Origin: an uncultured Clostridia bacterium
GTDB lineage: Bacteria; Bacillota; Clostridia; Christensenellales; Borkfalkiaceae
Assembly (NCBI GenBank): GCA_934248055.1
Contig: CAKQKI010000002.1
Location: 124,001-188,000 of the forward strand
Direction: 5' to 3'
Length of the DNA stretch: 64,000 bases
Shown: positions 16,389 to 24,207 of the stretch, piece by piece
How the letters are laid out: every line of letters begins with the position of its first letter
How positions within the stretch are numbered: the first letter of the stretch is position 1
Translations under genes and position numbers: made by a program
The notes under the pieces: model-generated
Database searches by the model: none
Told to the model about the DNA's origin: nothing
The model's input: the letters and a program-made list of their open reading frames with translations, nothing else

Positions 16389-16417
16389 ATTATAGCGATT
16401 TTCGGAAAATATGTCAA
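16389..16417 (-). promoter_or_regulatory. Consensus promoter of rpoBC
   Basis: Minus-strand TTGACA (16412-16417) and TATAAT (16389-16394), both perfect, with a 17-bp spacer. The start is expected near 16382, giving a leader of about 175 nt before rpoB. Confidence 0.85.
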
Positions 16418-16506
16418 ACGTTTTTAAATAATAATAATAAAATTATTTAATTATTTTTATCGTGCGGCGCGAATCGGCGGTAAAATCCGCGAAAAAAGGA
16501 ATAAAA

Positions 16507-16752
16507 ATGCGAATAGACAAGTTTTTAAAAGTATCGAGAATTTTAAAACGTCGCAGCGCGGGAAAAGAAGCGTGCGAAGGAAGCAGAGTTTCGGTAAACG
16601 GAAAGGACGTAAAACCGTCTTACAATCTTAAAACGGGCGACGTGGTATCCGTGAAATTCGGAAACGGAACGATAACTTTCAGGGTAAAGGAACTGAAAGA
16701 AACGGTTAAAAAAGACGAAGCGTCGTCGCTGTACGAAATAATCGGAGAATAA
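16507..16752 (+). CDS. rqcP: S4-domain RNA-binding protein RqcP
   Basis: 81-residue single S4 domain protein of the RqcP/YabO/Hsp15 family. RqcP works with RqcH on stalled 50S subunits to add C-terminal alanine tails to nascent chains. It begins MRIDKFLKVSRILKRRSAGK, followed by VSVNGKDVKPSYNLKTGDVVSV, the classic S4 layout of RxDxFLxxxR then V-NG-KPS. The start was placed at the ATG at 16507, preceded by AAGGA, rather than an in-frame GTG 15 codons upstream that lacks a site. It is the first gene of a plus-strand operon with ispDF, 22 bp downstream. Confidence 0.9.
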   Translation: MRIDKFLKVSRILKRRSAGKEACEGSRVSVNGKDVKPSYNLKTGDVVSVKFGNGTITFRVKELKETVKKDEASSLYEIIGE

Positions 16753-16774
16753 CGCGAAGCAATCGGAGAGCAAG

Positions 16775-17959
16775 ATGAAAGAAAAAAAAGTAACCGCGAT
16801 TATCGCGGCGGCAGGCTGCGGATTAAGGTCGGGGCTTGAAGAAAACAAAATATTTGCAAGAATACACGGCGAACCGATGATTCTCAAAACGGTTAAAACG
16901 TTCGACTCGGTAAAAACGATAGACGAAATAGTTATCGTCCACGCGGCGGGCGAAAAAGACGATATTAAAAAGATTCTCGACGGCGAAACGGAAAAACCCG
17001 TAAAGTACGTGGAAGGCGGAAACACGCGGTTTTTATCGGTAAAAAACGCCCTTTTTACGATTTCGGACGGCGTAGTTGCCGTTCACGACGGAGCGCGTCC
17101 GTTCGTATCGCCGGAAACGATCGGAGAATGCGTTAAAAGCGCGCTCACGTACGGAAGCGGAGTGGCGGTAACGCCGCTTACCGACACCGTTGCCGAAACG
17201 GACGGAAAAGGAAACGTGATAGCGTCTGCCCGCAAAAACAGATTTGCGGCGGCGACTCCGCAGGCGTTTGACGCGGAAAGTCTGAAACGCGCCTATGCGC
17301 TTGCGGGCGACGGCGAAGATTTTACCGACGACGCGGGAGTATACTGCGCGTTCATAGGAAAATGCAAATTAGTTCTTTGCGGCGAAAAAAACACGAAACT
17401 CACCTACCCCGAAGATTTTGAAAACGCGGCTGAAAATCCGCTGAAAAGGCAGACTTTTTTCACGAAAAACGATTTAAACGACAGCGTCGCGGCAGGCACG
17501 GGATTCGACCTTCACAGACTCGTTAAAGGAAGAAAACTTATACTCGGCGGCGTAGAAATTCCGAGCGAAAAAGGGCTTCTCGGTCACAGCGACGCCGACG
17601 TTCTGACGCACGCCGTGGCGGACGCGTTTTTATCGTCCGCGGCTCTTCGCGATATAGGCTATCACTTTCCCGATACCGACCCTTTATACGAAGGCGCGTC
17701 AAGTTTAAAATTACTTGAAAAAGTACTCGTTTTACTGAGAGAAAAAGGATACTCCCCCATATCCGTTTCGGCGGTTATAATGGCTCAAAAACCTAAACTT
17801 TCCCCGCATATTTCTGCGATTACAGAAAGTCTTTCAAAAGCCCTGTCTTTGCCTTACGATAAAGTAGGACTGACAGCCACAACGCTCGAAGGGTTAGGTA
17901 TAGCGGGCAGAGAAGAAGGAATAGCGTGTCAGGCGTTTTGCCTTGTAAGGAAGATATAG
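16775..17959 (+). CDS. ispDF: Bifunctional IspD/IspF of the MEP isoprenoid pathway
   Basis: 394-residue fusion catalysing the cytidylyl transfer to MEP and, after IspE, the cyclisation to MEcPP. The IspD half (about residues 1-225) shows AIIAAAGCGLRSG, VHDGARPFV and AATPQAFDA. The IspF half (about 240-394) shows GTGFDLHRL and GHSDADVLTHAVADA (His and Asp zinc ligands) and IGYHFPDTDP, and ends with TTLEGLGIAGREEGIACQA. IspDF fusions are scattered through bacteria, including Clostridia, and may channel substrates with IspE. No ispE is visible nearby. radA follows after one base. Confidence 0.95.
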   Translation: MKEKKVTAIIAAAGCGLRSGLEENKIFARIHGEPMILKTVKTFDSVKTIDEIVIVHAAGEKDDIKKILDGETEKPVKYVEGGNTRFLSVKNALFTISDGVVAVHDGARPFVSPETIGECVKSALTYGSGVAVTPLTDTVAETDGKGNVIASARKNRFAAATPQAFDAESLKRAYALAGDGEDFTDDAGVYCAFIGKCKLVLCGEKNTKLTYPEDFENAAENPLKRQTFFTKNDLNDSVAAGTGFDLHRLVKGRKLILGGVEIPSEKGLLGHSDADVLTHAVADAFLSSAALRDIGYHFPDTDPLYEGASSLKLLEKVLVLLREKGYSPISVSAVIMAQKPKLSPHISAITESLSKALSLPYDKVGLTATTLEGLGIAGREEGIACQAFCLVRKI

Positions 17960-17960
17960 A

Positions 17961-19343
17961 ATGAAAAAATCGAACGTAAAATACGTCTGCTCGGAATGCG
18001 GCAGCGTAAGTCCGCAATGGCTCGGAAAATGCCCCTATTGCGGCAAATTCGGAACTTTAACGGAAGAATACGACGAACCTTCGTCGGGCGGCGACAAAAA
18101 AAGCAAAACTTTAACGATTACCGCTCCCAAGCCGCTCACGGCAATCGAAAAGGAGCATTACCGCAGAATTTCAACGGGAATAAAAGAACTCGACAACGTT
18201 CTCGGCGGGGGCGTTGTGCCGTTTTCTATCGTTCTGATAGGCGGCGACCCGGGCATAGGCAAATCCACTATACTCACTCAGGTTTGCGGCAACGTTGCAA
18301 GCGAAAGAAAAGTTCTTTACGTATCCGCCGAAGAGAGCCTTTCGCAAGTAAAAATGCGCGCGGAAAGATTAGGAATAGATTCCGAAAATTTTCACGTTCT
18401 TAACGAGTGCAGGCTCGAAAGCATAGAAGAAGCGTCGGCGGATTACGATTTTTTGGTTATCGACTCCGTTCAGACGGTTTACACCGAAGAAACGGGCGGC
18501 TCGGCAGGCTCCGTAAGTCAGGTCCGCGAATGCGCTTCGCGGCTTATGCGCCTTGCCAAATCTTCTAAAAAGACTGTGTTTATAATAGGTCACGTTACTA
18601 AAGACGGAGCAATCGCAGGACCCAAAGTTTTAGAACATATTATGGACGCCGTTTTATATTTCGAAGGAGAACCGTCGGACAATACCAAAATTCTTCGCGC
18701 GGTTAAAAACAGATTCGGCTCGGCGCAGGAAGTGGGCGTTTTCGAAATGACCGATAAGGGTATTCGCGGCGTTGAAGACTATAACGGCATATTTATGAGC
18801 GACAGCCGCGGTAAGTCCGCGGGGAGCGTGGTAACGCCGTCGGTAAGCGGTAACAGGTGTATGCCCGTGGAAATACAAAGCCTTATATCGAAAACGGTAT
18901 TCGGTCTGCCAAGGCGTATGCCGCTCGGTATAGACTATAACAAAATGATTCTTATGCTTGCCGTTCTCGAGCGCAAGTGCTATATTCCGTTTTACAATCA
19001 GGACGTTTATATGAACGCTCTCGGCGGAATAAAACTCAGCGAACCGAGCGTTGATCTTGCGCTGTGCATTTCGCTTGCAAGCGCAAATAAAAACGTTCCC
19101 GTAGAAAAAACCGTAACGGCGTTCGGCGAGATAGGACTGACCGGCGAAGTGCGCCCCGTTTCGTACGCCGAAAAACGCGTTGCAAGCGCGATTAAATTCG
19201 GCTTTAAAACGGTTATAATTCCTAAACGCAACTACGAACAGGTGCGCAAGTATTCGCGGGATATAAACATAGTACCCGTTTCGTATCTGTTTCAGGCAAC
19301 GAAATATCTTTTCGACGGCAAAAACGGCGAAGAAGACTACTAG
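17961..19343 (+). CDS. radA: DNA repair protein RadA (Sms)
   Basis: 460-residue RadA helicase/branch migration protein. The N-terminal C4 zinc finger is CSECGSVSPQWLGKCPYCG (residues 10-28). The RecA-like core has the Walker A motif GGDPGIGKST (94-103), and the RadA-specific KNRFGS motif is in AVKNRFGSAQEVGVFEM. The C-terminal Lon-protease-like domain lacks a proteolytic site, as usual. Length is normal. It begins one base after the ispDF stop, so translation is coupled. Confidence 0.97.
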   Translation: MKKSNVKYVCSECGSVSPQWLGKCPYCGKFGTLTEEYDEPSSGGDKKSKTLTITAPKPLTAIEKEHYRRISTGIKELDNVLGGGVVPFSIVLIGGDPGIGKSTILTQVCGNVASERKVLYVSAEESLSQVKMRAERLGIDSENFHVLNECRLESIEEASADYDFLVIDSVQTVYTEETGGSAGSVSQVRECASRLMRLAKSSKKTVFIIGHVTKDGAIAGPKVLEHIMDAVLYFEGEPSDNTKILRAVKNRFGSAQEVGVFEMTDKGIRGVEDYNGIFMSDSRGKSAGSVVTPSVSGNRCMPVEIQSLISKTVFGLPRRMPLGIDYNKMILMLAVLERKCYIPFYNQDVYMNALGGIKLSEPSVDLALCISLASANKNVPVEKTVTAFGEIGLTGEVRPVSYAEKRVASAIKFGFKTVIIPKRNYEQVRKYSRDINIVPVSYLFQATKYLFDGKNGEEDY

Positions 19344-19363
19344 GCAGCCGAATATAAAATTAA

Positions 19364-19388
19364 CGCCGCCGTATAGCCTACGGCGGCG
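19364..19388. terminator. Hairpin between convergent radA and cobW-like genes
   Basis: A 10-bp perfect GC-rich stem (CGCCGCCGTA / TACGGCGGCG, loop tagcc) sits between the two stop codons. There is no long U-run on either side, but flanks are AT-rich, especially on the minus strand, so it may serve both genes. Confidence 0.55.
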
Positions 19389-19426
19389 ATTTAAACGCCT
19401 GAATTATTTTTGCGGCGCTTTTTAAC

Positions 19427-20368
19427 TTAATTGCCGGAATTTAAAGTTAAAACGGCTTTTTCTTCGTCGGGAGCGGGAATTTCTTTTATATCCACCGCCT
19501 GCAATACCACCTGCTCTTCTTTCGAGCCGCGGAATTTCATATAGTGAATAATCGCTTTAAGGTGAATCCAACTTTGATTTTTAAGATTTATATCCTGCTT
19601 GTAAGCGCATAAATGACCTATTAACTGAATGTCGTTTACGCAGCAAGTCATGGCAAGTCTGCCCGCAACGAAAGATTTAGGCGGTAATTTTTTAGAAAAG
19701 CAAGCCATACAATCGAATTCTATCATTCTGCCGTCGTAACGGTCTTTACTCTCGAAAGAGTCGATATAAAACGCGCCGAAATCGTCGAGAGTAAGCGTTA
19801 TGGGGTCGTTTTTAAGGCTGAACGGCAAATCGCTTTCGAGTTTTAACTGTTCGCCGTTTTTGCCGAGCGCGATAACGGCGATATTCGTGTTCACCATTTT
19901 AACGTTATGCTTTATTTCGGAAGTTTCTTCCGTAGGCTCGCACCTGTTTATAACGGCAACGTCGGAGCCTTTTATAATATTAACGAACTTCTGGCGTTGC
20001 TCGTTGAAAAGCGAAGAAAACGTAGAGCCGTCGATAATCGCCATCGTTTGCTGAACGTCGAAATAAGGCGGCATCTGCAAATCTTCAAAATATTCTTCGT
20101 TCGCTTCCACAAACACTACCTGCGGGCGGTCTTTATGAATTATTTCGTTTAAAGCCTTTCCCGAAAAATCTTCTTTACTTTCAATCGTTTCGACGGTGAC
20201 GCCGTATTTTTTAAGTTTTGCTTCGTCATAGCGCGCTTCGCCGCTTTCAAGCGACAGAACGAGCGTTCTGCCTACGTCGCCGAAATCTCCGTTTACGAGC
20301 GAATCTTCTATAAACGTGGTTTTTCCGCCGTCTTTAAGTCCTCTTATAACTACTACGGGTAATCCCAT
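19427..20368 (-). CDS. CobW/G3E-type GTPase fused to a YcgQ-like C-terminal domain
   Basis: 313 residues. The N-terminal half is a G3E (CobW/COG0523) P-loop GTPase with GLKDGGKTTF (residues 10-19) and a degenerate middle region. COG0523 proteins act as metal or cofactor chaperones; the usual metal-binding CxCC motif is absent. The C-terminal third (FVAGRLAMTCCVNDIQLIGHL, then WIHLKAII) resembles the YcgQ/TIGR03943 family, usually found next to a YcgR-type permease and a CobW GTPase. A fusion of the two is therefore coherent, and a role in zinc or another metal is likely but inferred. It lies 20 bp after a smaller paralogue-like gene. Confidence 0.7.
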   Translation of the reverse strand: MGLPVVVIRGLKDGGKTTFIEDSLVNGDFGDVGRTLVLSLESGEARYDEAKLKKYGVTVETIESKEDFSGKALNEIIHKDRPQVVFVEANEEYFEDLQMPPYFDVQQTMAIIDGSTFSSLFNEQRQKFVNIIKGSDVAVINRCEPTEETSEIKHNVKMVNTNIAVIALGKNGEQLKLESDLPFSLKNDPITLTLDDFGAFYIDSFESKDRYDGRMIEFDCMACFSKKLPPKSFVAGRLAMTCCVNDIQLIGHLCAYKQDINLKNQSWIHLKAIIHYMKFRGSKEEQVVLQAVDIKEIPAPDEEKAVLTLNSGN

Positions 20369-20388
20369 ACAAACACCTCACAAAAGCG

Positions 20389-20895
20389 TCAACGAAAATT
20401 TTTAAGCCCGCTTATCAGGCTTTTCGTAAACGCCGCGTTTTCTTCAAGATTTTCAAGTAATTCCGAGCCGCACGACCCGAAATCGTTTTCAAAAACGAAA
20501 GTCGCCGTCGGATTACCGCTTTTTATAAATTCGCTTACCTCAACGCGGTCTTTTTCGCAAAGAGTTACGGCGTCGGAAACGAAAATAACGTCGGAATTAA
20601 AAATCCGTTCGGCAACGCTTTCGGATAAATCGTTTTTCTCGTCAAGAAGTTCTTTTCCGCTTATAAGACATATTATCACTCCCGTTTTAAAACGGTTGCC
20701 GAGCGAATTTATCTTTTTTTCGGCTTCTTTTAAAGAATCGCGCTCCGAAAGATTCAATATAACCCTTTCTCCCGCGAATTCGCGTATACTCTCGGTATCC
20801 CGAACGACGCCGCATTCCGCGCCTTTAAGCAAATTTTCGATAAAAGCGGCTTTTTCTTCGCCGTTTTTACCCGCTATTATATCTATTTTCAACAT
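20389..20895 (-). CDS. Small CobW-like protein with a degenerate P-loop
   Basis: 168 residues if started at the ATG at 20895 (MLKIDIIAGKNGEEKAAFIE). The first 45 residues align by eye with the CobW-type GTPase encoded next: IIAGKNGEEKAAFIENLL against VIRGLKDGGKTTFIEDSL. The P-loop Gly-Lys-Thr is changed to Glu-Lys-Ala, so GTP binding is probably lost. The rest (VIICLISGKELLDE, VIFVSDAVTLCEKDR) resembles later G3E strands. It may be a regulatory partner of the downstream GTPase. A TTG 12 codons upstream was rejected as start because it forms the -35 box of a good promoter. Confidence 0.55.
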   Translation of the reverse strand: MLKIDIIAGKNGEEKAAFIENLLKGAECGVVRDTESIREFAGERVILNLSERDSLKEAEKKINSLGNRFKTGVIICLISGKELLDEKNDLSESVAERIFNSDVIFVSDAVTLCEKDRVEVSEFIKSGNPTATFVFENDFGSCGSELLENLEENAAFTKSLISGLKNFR

Positions 20896-20903
20896 TCTTA
20901 TAT

Positions 20904-20931
20904 ATTTTACCGCTTTTTTTAAAAAAGTCAA
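20904..20931 (-). promoter_or_regulatory. Promoter giving a nearly leaderless mRNA
   Basis: Minus-strand TTGACT (20926-20931) and TAAAAT (20904-20909), spacer 16 bp, with only 8 nt between the -10 hexamer and the ATG at 20895. There is no ribosome binding site, so the transcript would begin at or next to the start codon. Confidence 0.55.
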
Positions 20932-20956
20932 TCGTTTTTATTGCGGTTGCGGTTAA

Positions 20957-22138
20957 TTACGCCGCTTTTTTCCAGCCGCCCGGCACCGTTCTGTTGTTTT
21001 TAAACCATTCGGTATCTTTTAATACGGTCGAATCGTTTGAGCAATTTACCTGAAAACCTTTGGTTTTATCGTAATAACAAACGATATTTCCGTTCATCGA
21101 TTTGTAAATTCCCTTCTGATAATCGACGCAAAGAGTAGTAACGTAAACCTTATCGGTATATTCGGACACTATATCGCAAAACTTCTGAGTGGGGAAAGTG
21201 TTATCGTTGTTTTTGGTATATTCGGTACTGCCCGCGCACGCGCAAACGCAAATCACTTCGGGCTTGATTTTTTCCATAAGCGTTTTTGACGACGAAGTTT
21301 TCGAGCCGTGATGCCCCGCCTTATAAAGCCTTACCTTATCGAGATCGGCATTTTTTGAGACAAGGCTTTTTTCGCCGTCTTCTTCGAGATCGCCCGTGAA
21401 AAGATACCTTTCCGTTTCCGTTCCCACTATCTGATTTATCATAAAGCATACGGAGTAATTGTTTTCGGTTTTGGAATTTTCTTTATAAAACTTATGCTCT
21501 AATAATTCAAGAGTTATTTTTTCCGAAAGCGTTATTTCGTTGCCCTTTTCGTCAATATAGCCCTGAACGCCGTAACATTTTCCTCCGTTATCCTTAACTT
21601 CTTTGATTTCTCTTTTGAAATTTTCATATAGTTTCGACCCGTCTTTCTGATTAGTTTTTTCAAAAGTAATTACCGTTTCGGTTTTTATTCCGTCTTTACG
21701 CAATAAATCGAAAACGCTGTCCGTACTCGCTCCGGTAGAAAATCCCGCGTAATGGTCCTGATGAGCGTGAGTTACTATAACGTAATCGAGATTGCCGTCT
21801 ATAAGCGGTTTTATGTACTCGTAAATGGGTAAAACGCTGCTTTCTCTGCTGCCCGCGTCAACGAGAATTTCGGTGTTTCCCGCCTTTATAAAAGTGCAGT
21901 CGCCCGTATATTTATTGCCGAGTTCCAAAAAATGTATCGATAAATCTTTACTTTTTACTACTTCTGCGGCTAAATTGCCGCTGCTCGCTTCGGGAGTGAA
22001 TATTTCGGTTGCGGGAATATCGTAACCGCTTGCGCTTAGTCTGTAAACGTTGAACGCGCCGCCGCCGAACGCGCCGACTACGGCAAACGCTAAACAAAGT
22101 ATGAACGCGGCGAATTTGTTAACTTTCTTCTTAGCCAT
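20957..22138 (-). CDS. Exported metallo-beta-lactamase-fold hydrolase (ComEC-type)
   Basis: 393 residues. One N-terminal hydrophobic segment (about 8-28) suggests a signal anchor or signal peptide. The hydrolase domain begins near residue 66 and shows the metal-binding motif THAHQDHYAG (123-132), TGDLEEDGEKSL and the KAGHHGS motif. This arrangement matches the standalone ComEC C-terminal-like beta-lactamase proteins. Extracellular family members may degrade nucleic acid or nucleotides; the substrate here is unknown. The start overlaps the end of the upstream membrane-protein gene by 8 bp, so the two are probably made together. Confidence 0.75.
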   Translation of the reverse strand: MAKKKVNKFAAFILCLAFAVVGAFGGGAFNVYRLSASGYDIPATEIFTPEASSGNLAAEVVKSKDLSIHFLELGNKYTGDCTFIKAGNTEILVDAGSRESSVLPIYEYIKPLIDGNLDYVIVTHAHQDHYAGFSTGASTDSVFDLLRKDGIKTETVITFEKTNQKDGSKLYENFKREIKEVKDNGGKCYGVQGYIDEKGNEITLSEKITLELLEHKFYKENSKTENNYSVCFMINQIVGTETERYLFTGDLEEDGEKSLVSKNADLDKVRLYKAGHHGSKTSSSKTLMEKIKPEVICVCACAGSTEYTKNNDNTFPTQKFCDIVSEYTDKVYVTTLCVDYQKGIYKSMNGNIVCYYDKTKGFQVNCSNDSTVLKDTEWFKNNRTVPGGWKKAA

Positions 22139-22697
22139 CTATTTCTACCCCCGTAACGACTATCGTTCTTATAAGATTTGCGTTTTTAAAAGCAAAATGC
22201 GAACTCGAATACTCAACGTAATAAGTGCCGGGAACGGTTAAATCTATTTTCTGAACGACTGCGCAATCGTGCGATATGTCTTCGCGATACAAAACGCGCG
22301 TTGAAAGCGTGCTTTTAAGGTCCTTTCCGAAAAACGAAATTTCACAGCCGCCGTCGCTTAAAACCACGGCGCCCGCAATCTCTTCGTAAGTTACGGGGCT
22401 TGCGCTCTCCGCGGTTAATTTTTCCTTTATTGCGCTAAGATCTATAACTACGTAATCTTTTTCTTCCGACGCCACTCCGTTCACCGCGTAATCATTAAAA
22501 GTAAAATATACCGCTTTCTGTGATACGAAATACCCCGCCGCAAAGCCTATTATCAAAAACAGCGCGACAAGAATAACTACGGGCGATTTTTTTAATTTTT
22601 TTATCGTTTTTTTGTTTATTTTTACGCTGCCCGTTTTGTTTGAAGGCGCTTGCGGAGAAGTTCTTCTCCTTGCGCGGGTTTTTTCGTAATCTGCCAT
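22131..22697 (-). CDS. Single-pass membrane protein of unknown function
   Basis: 188 residues. The start was placed at the ATG at 22697 (MADYEKTRARRRTSPQAPSN) because AAGGAGA precedes it. A basic, disordered cytoplasmic head of about 45 residues leads to one membrane segment (VVILVALFLIIGFAAGYFV), then an extracellular region of about 120 residues that looks like a small beta domain. No family was recognised. It overlaps the start of the exported hydrolase gene by 8 bp, which suggests a role as its membrane partner. Confidence 0.6.
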   Translation of the reverse strand: MADYEKTRARRRTSPQAPSNKTGSVKINKKTIKKLKKSPVVILVALFLIIGFAAGYFVSQKAVYFTFNDYAVNGVASEEKDYVVIDLSAIKEKLTAESASPVTYEEIAGAVVLSDGGCEISFFGKDLKSTLSTRVLYREDISHDCAVVQKIDLTVPGTYYVEYSSSHFAFKNANLIRTIVVTGVEIDG

Positions 22698-22733
22698 AAC
22701 GTCTCCTTTTACGTTTTTAACGCGTGCGCACAA

Positions 22734-22812
22734 ATTATACGCGCGCATTTTTAATATATGCGCATTTATATTATTCCGTTATACGCTTTTGCATGCGTAA
22801 CGTATGCGCATA
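22734..22812 (-). promoter_or_regulatory. Palindrome-rich control region with TATAAT box
   Basis: A minus-strand TATAAT (22734-22739) lies about 35 bp before the start codon at 22697, but no good -35 box is at 16-18 bp. Instead the region holds the perfect palindromes ATGCGCAT (22758-22765) and TATGCGCATA (22803-22812), and a near-palindrome of GCAT-x-CGT-a-ACG-x-ATGC type (22791-22807). One palindrome occupies the -35 position. This suggests an activator- or repressor-controlled promoter. Confidence 0.45.
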
Positions 22813-22864
22813 TATATTTTAGCATATTAAAATAAAATAATAAAGGATTTTTGCCGTTTGAGAT

Positions 22865-22894
22865 AAATAAAAAAGGCTGCGATTTTTCGCAGCC
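22865..22894 (-). terminator. Intrinsic terminator of the ECF sigma operon
   Basis: Perfect 8-bp stem GGCTGCGA/TCGCAGCC (22875-22894) followed on the minus strand by TTTTTTATTT. It ends the sigma / anti-sigma / lipoprotein operon. Between it and the stop codon are two further small inverted repeats (TTACGGT/ACCGTAA and CGGC/GCCG). Confidence 0.85.
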
Positions 22895-22958
22895 TCGGGT
22901 CACAGTCGGCACTCATGCCGCCAACCTTACGGTTAAGCGGCTGACCGTAACTTTAAAA

Positions 22959-24170
22959 TTAAGCGGCTTGATCGATGGGAGTGGGATTATATCCTTTTTC
23001 AAGTTCCTTTTTCATATCTTCCCAAGCCTTTTTGGCAGCCTCTTCGTTAGCCTTATAATCCTTTTCGAATTTGTCGGTGTAATTAACGATTAAAGCCGTG
23101 CCTTTTTCGCTCGCTTCGTTTAAATATTTCTGAGCGTTCTTGTCAAATTCCATAATCGCGTTTATAACTTTATCCGTAGCGAGAACAAGTTGTTTCTGCG
23201 CTTCGTCTACCATCTTATTCGCAGTATCGTAAACATTGACGAGCGTTGTTTCCGCTTCGTCGAGAGCGGTTTTCGTCGCTTCGAGATACGCCTTCATATC
23301 TTCCGTTTTCTTTTCTTCGGGAAGTTGCTGATAGTAGTTATAATAGTTTATAAATTCGGTTTTCTTTTCGATGAACGCTTTGAAAGCCTGATTGTAAGCG
23401 CTGTCTTCGTTGGTAAGATACGTTGCGCGCGCCTTTTCAAGGCCTTCCGAAGCCTGTTTGTAAAGCACGTTTACGCTTTCTATCGCGGCCGCCGTCAAAG
23501 CGCTCGTTTTTTCTTTTATATATTCGAGTTTTGCCGCTTCGAGCGCCGCCGCTTTACCTGCGTAATAAGCCTTTTTAAGACCTTCGGAGTATATTCCGGC
23601 GGTTTCTTTTCTCGATTCGTAAATCGCCTGTAATTTTTCCTGCGCGCTTATTTTTTTAGCCTCTGATTCTTCGATCCAGGGAGCGATTTCGGCGTACTTT
23701 TTATTGATATAGTCTTCTATTTCAGCCTTCTTTGCTTCGATGTTTTCTTTGCTTAAAGTTTCCGAAATTTTCGCTTTGAGTTCGTCGTACGCTTTCTGAG
23801 CGTCGTCGCCCGAGAAAGAAATTTCGAGTTCGGTTTTACCGTCGGTAGTCTTGTTTGCCGTTGCGAAAAATCCCGCTTCTTTGGAAGCCGAAATAAATAT
23901 TTCGACTGCTTCTTCACGCGTTTTTCCTTCGAATTCTTTCGTTCCCTTTACGGAAAGTATGTAATTGCCGTCTTCGTTTATCGCGTTTACGGAAATAACC
24001 TTGCCGTTTTTATTAAGAACGAATTCCATTTCGGGGTTTAAAGAAACGGTCATAACCTGACTTGCCTTTTCGCCTTCGTCTTTTTTCTTCGAACAGCCGC
24101 TCGTTACAGCCGCCGCCGAAACCGCCATTGCGGCAGTGAGCATTACGCTTAAAAGTTTTTTGAATTTCAT
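22959..24170 (-). CDS. Lipoprotein with an RsgI-like domain and long helical tail
   Basis: 403 residues. The lipoprotein signal peptide ends in a lipobox (SAAAVTSGC, Cys26). Residues about 38-145 resemble the RsgI extracellular domain: VMTVSLNPEMEFVLNKNGKV, then ISVNAINEDG, then EEAVEIFISASKEAGFF. The remaining 250 residues are rich in Ala, Lys and Glu, with the look of long helices or coiled coil. It is the third gene after an ECF sigma factor and a membrane anti-sigma that has the same domain. It may modulate sensing by that anti-sigma at the cell surface, which is an inference. Confidence 0.65.
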   Translation of the reverse strand: MKFKKLLSVMLTAAMAVSAAAVTSGCSKKKDEGEKASQVMTVSLNPEMEFVLNKNGKVISVNAINEDGNYILSVKGTKEFEGKTREEAVEIFISASKEAGFFATANKTTDGKTELEISFSGDDAQKAYDELKAKISETLSKENIEAKKAEIEDYINKKYAEIAPWIEESEAKKISAQEKLQAIYESRKETAGIYSEGLKKAYYAGKAAALEAAKLEYIKEKTSALTAAAIESVNVLYKQASEGLEKARATYLTNEDSAYNQAFKAFIEKKTEFINYYNYYQQLPEEKKTEDMKAYLEATKTALDEAETTLVNVYDTANKMVDEAQKQLVLATDKVINAIMEFDKNAQKYLNEASEKGTALIVNYTDKFEKDYKANEEAAKKAWEDMKKELEKGYNPTPIDQAA

Positions 24171-24207
24171 ATATTGCCTCCTTGGCCTTTCGACCTTTCT
24201 TTACTTA

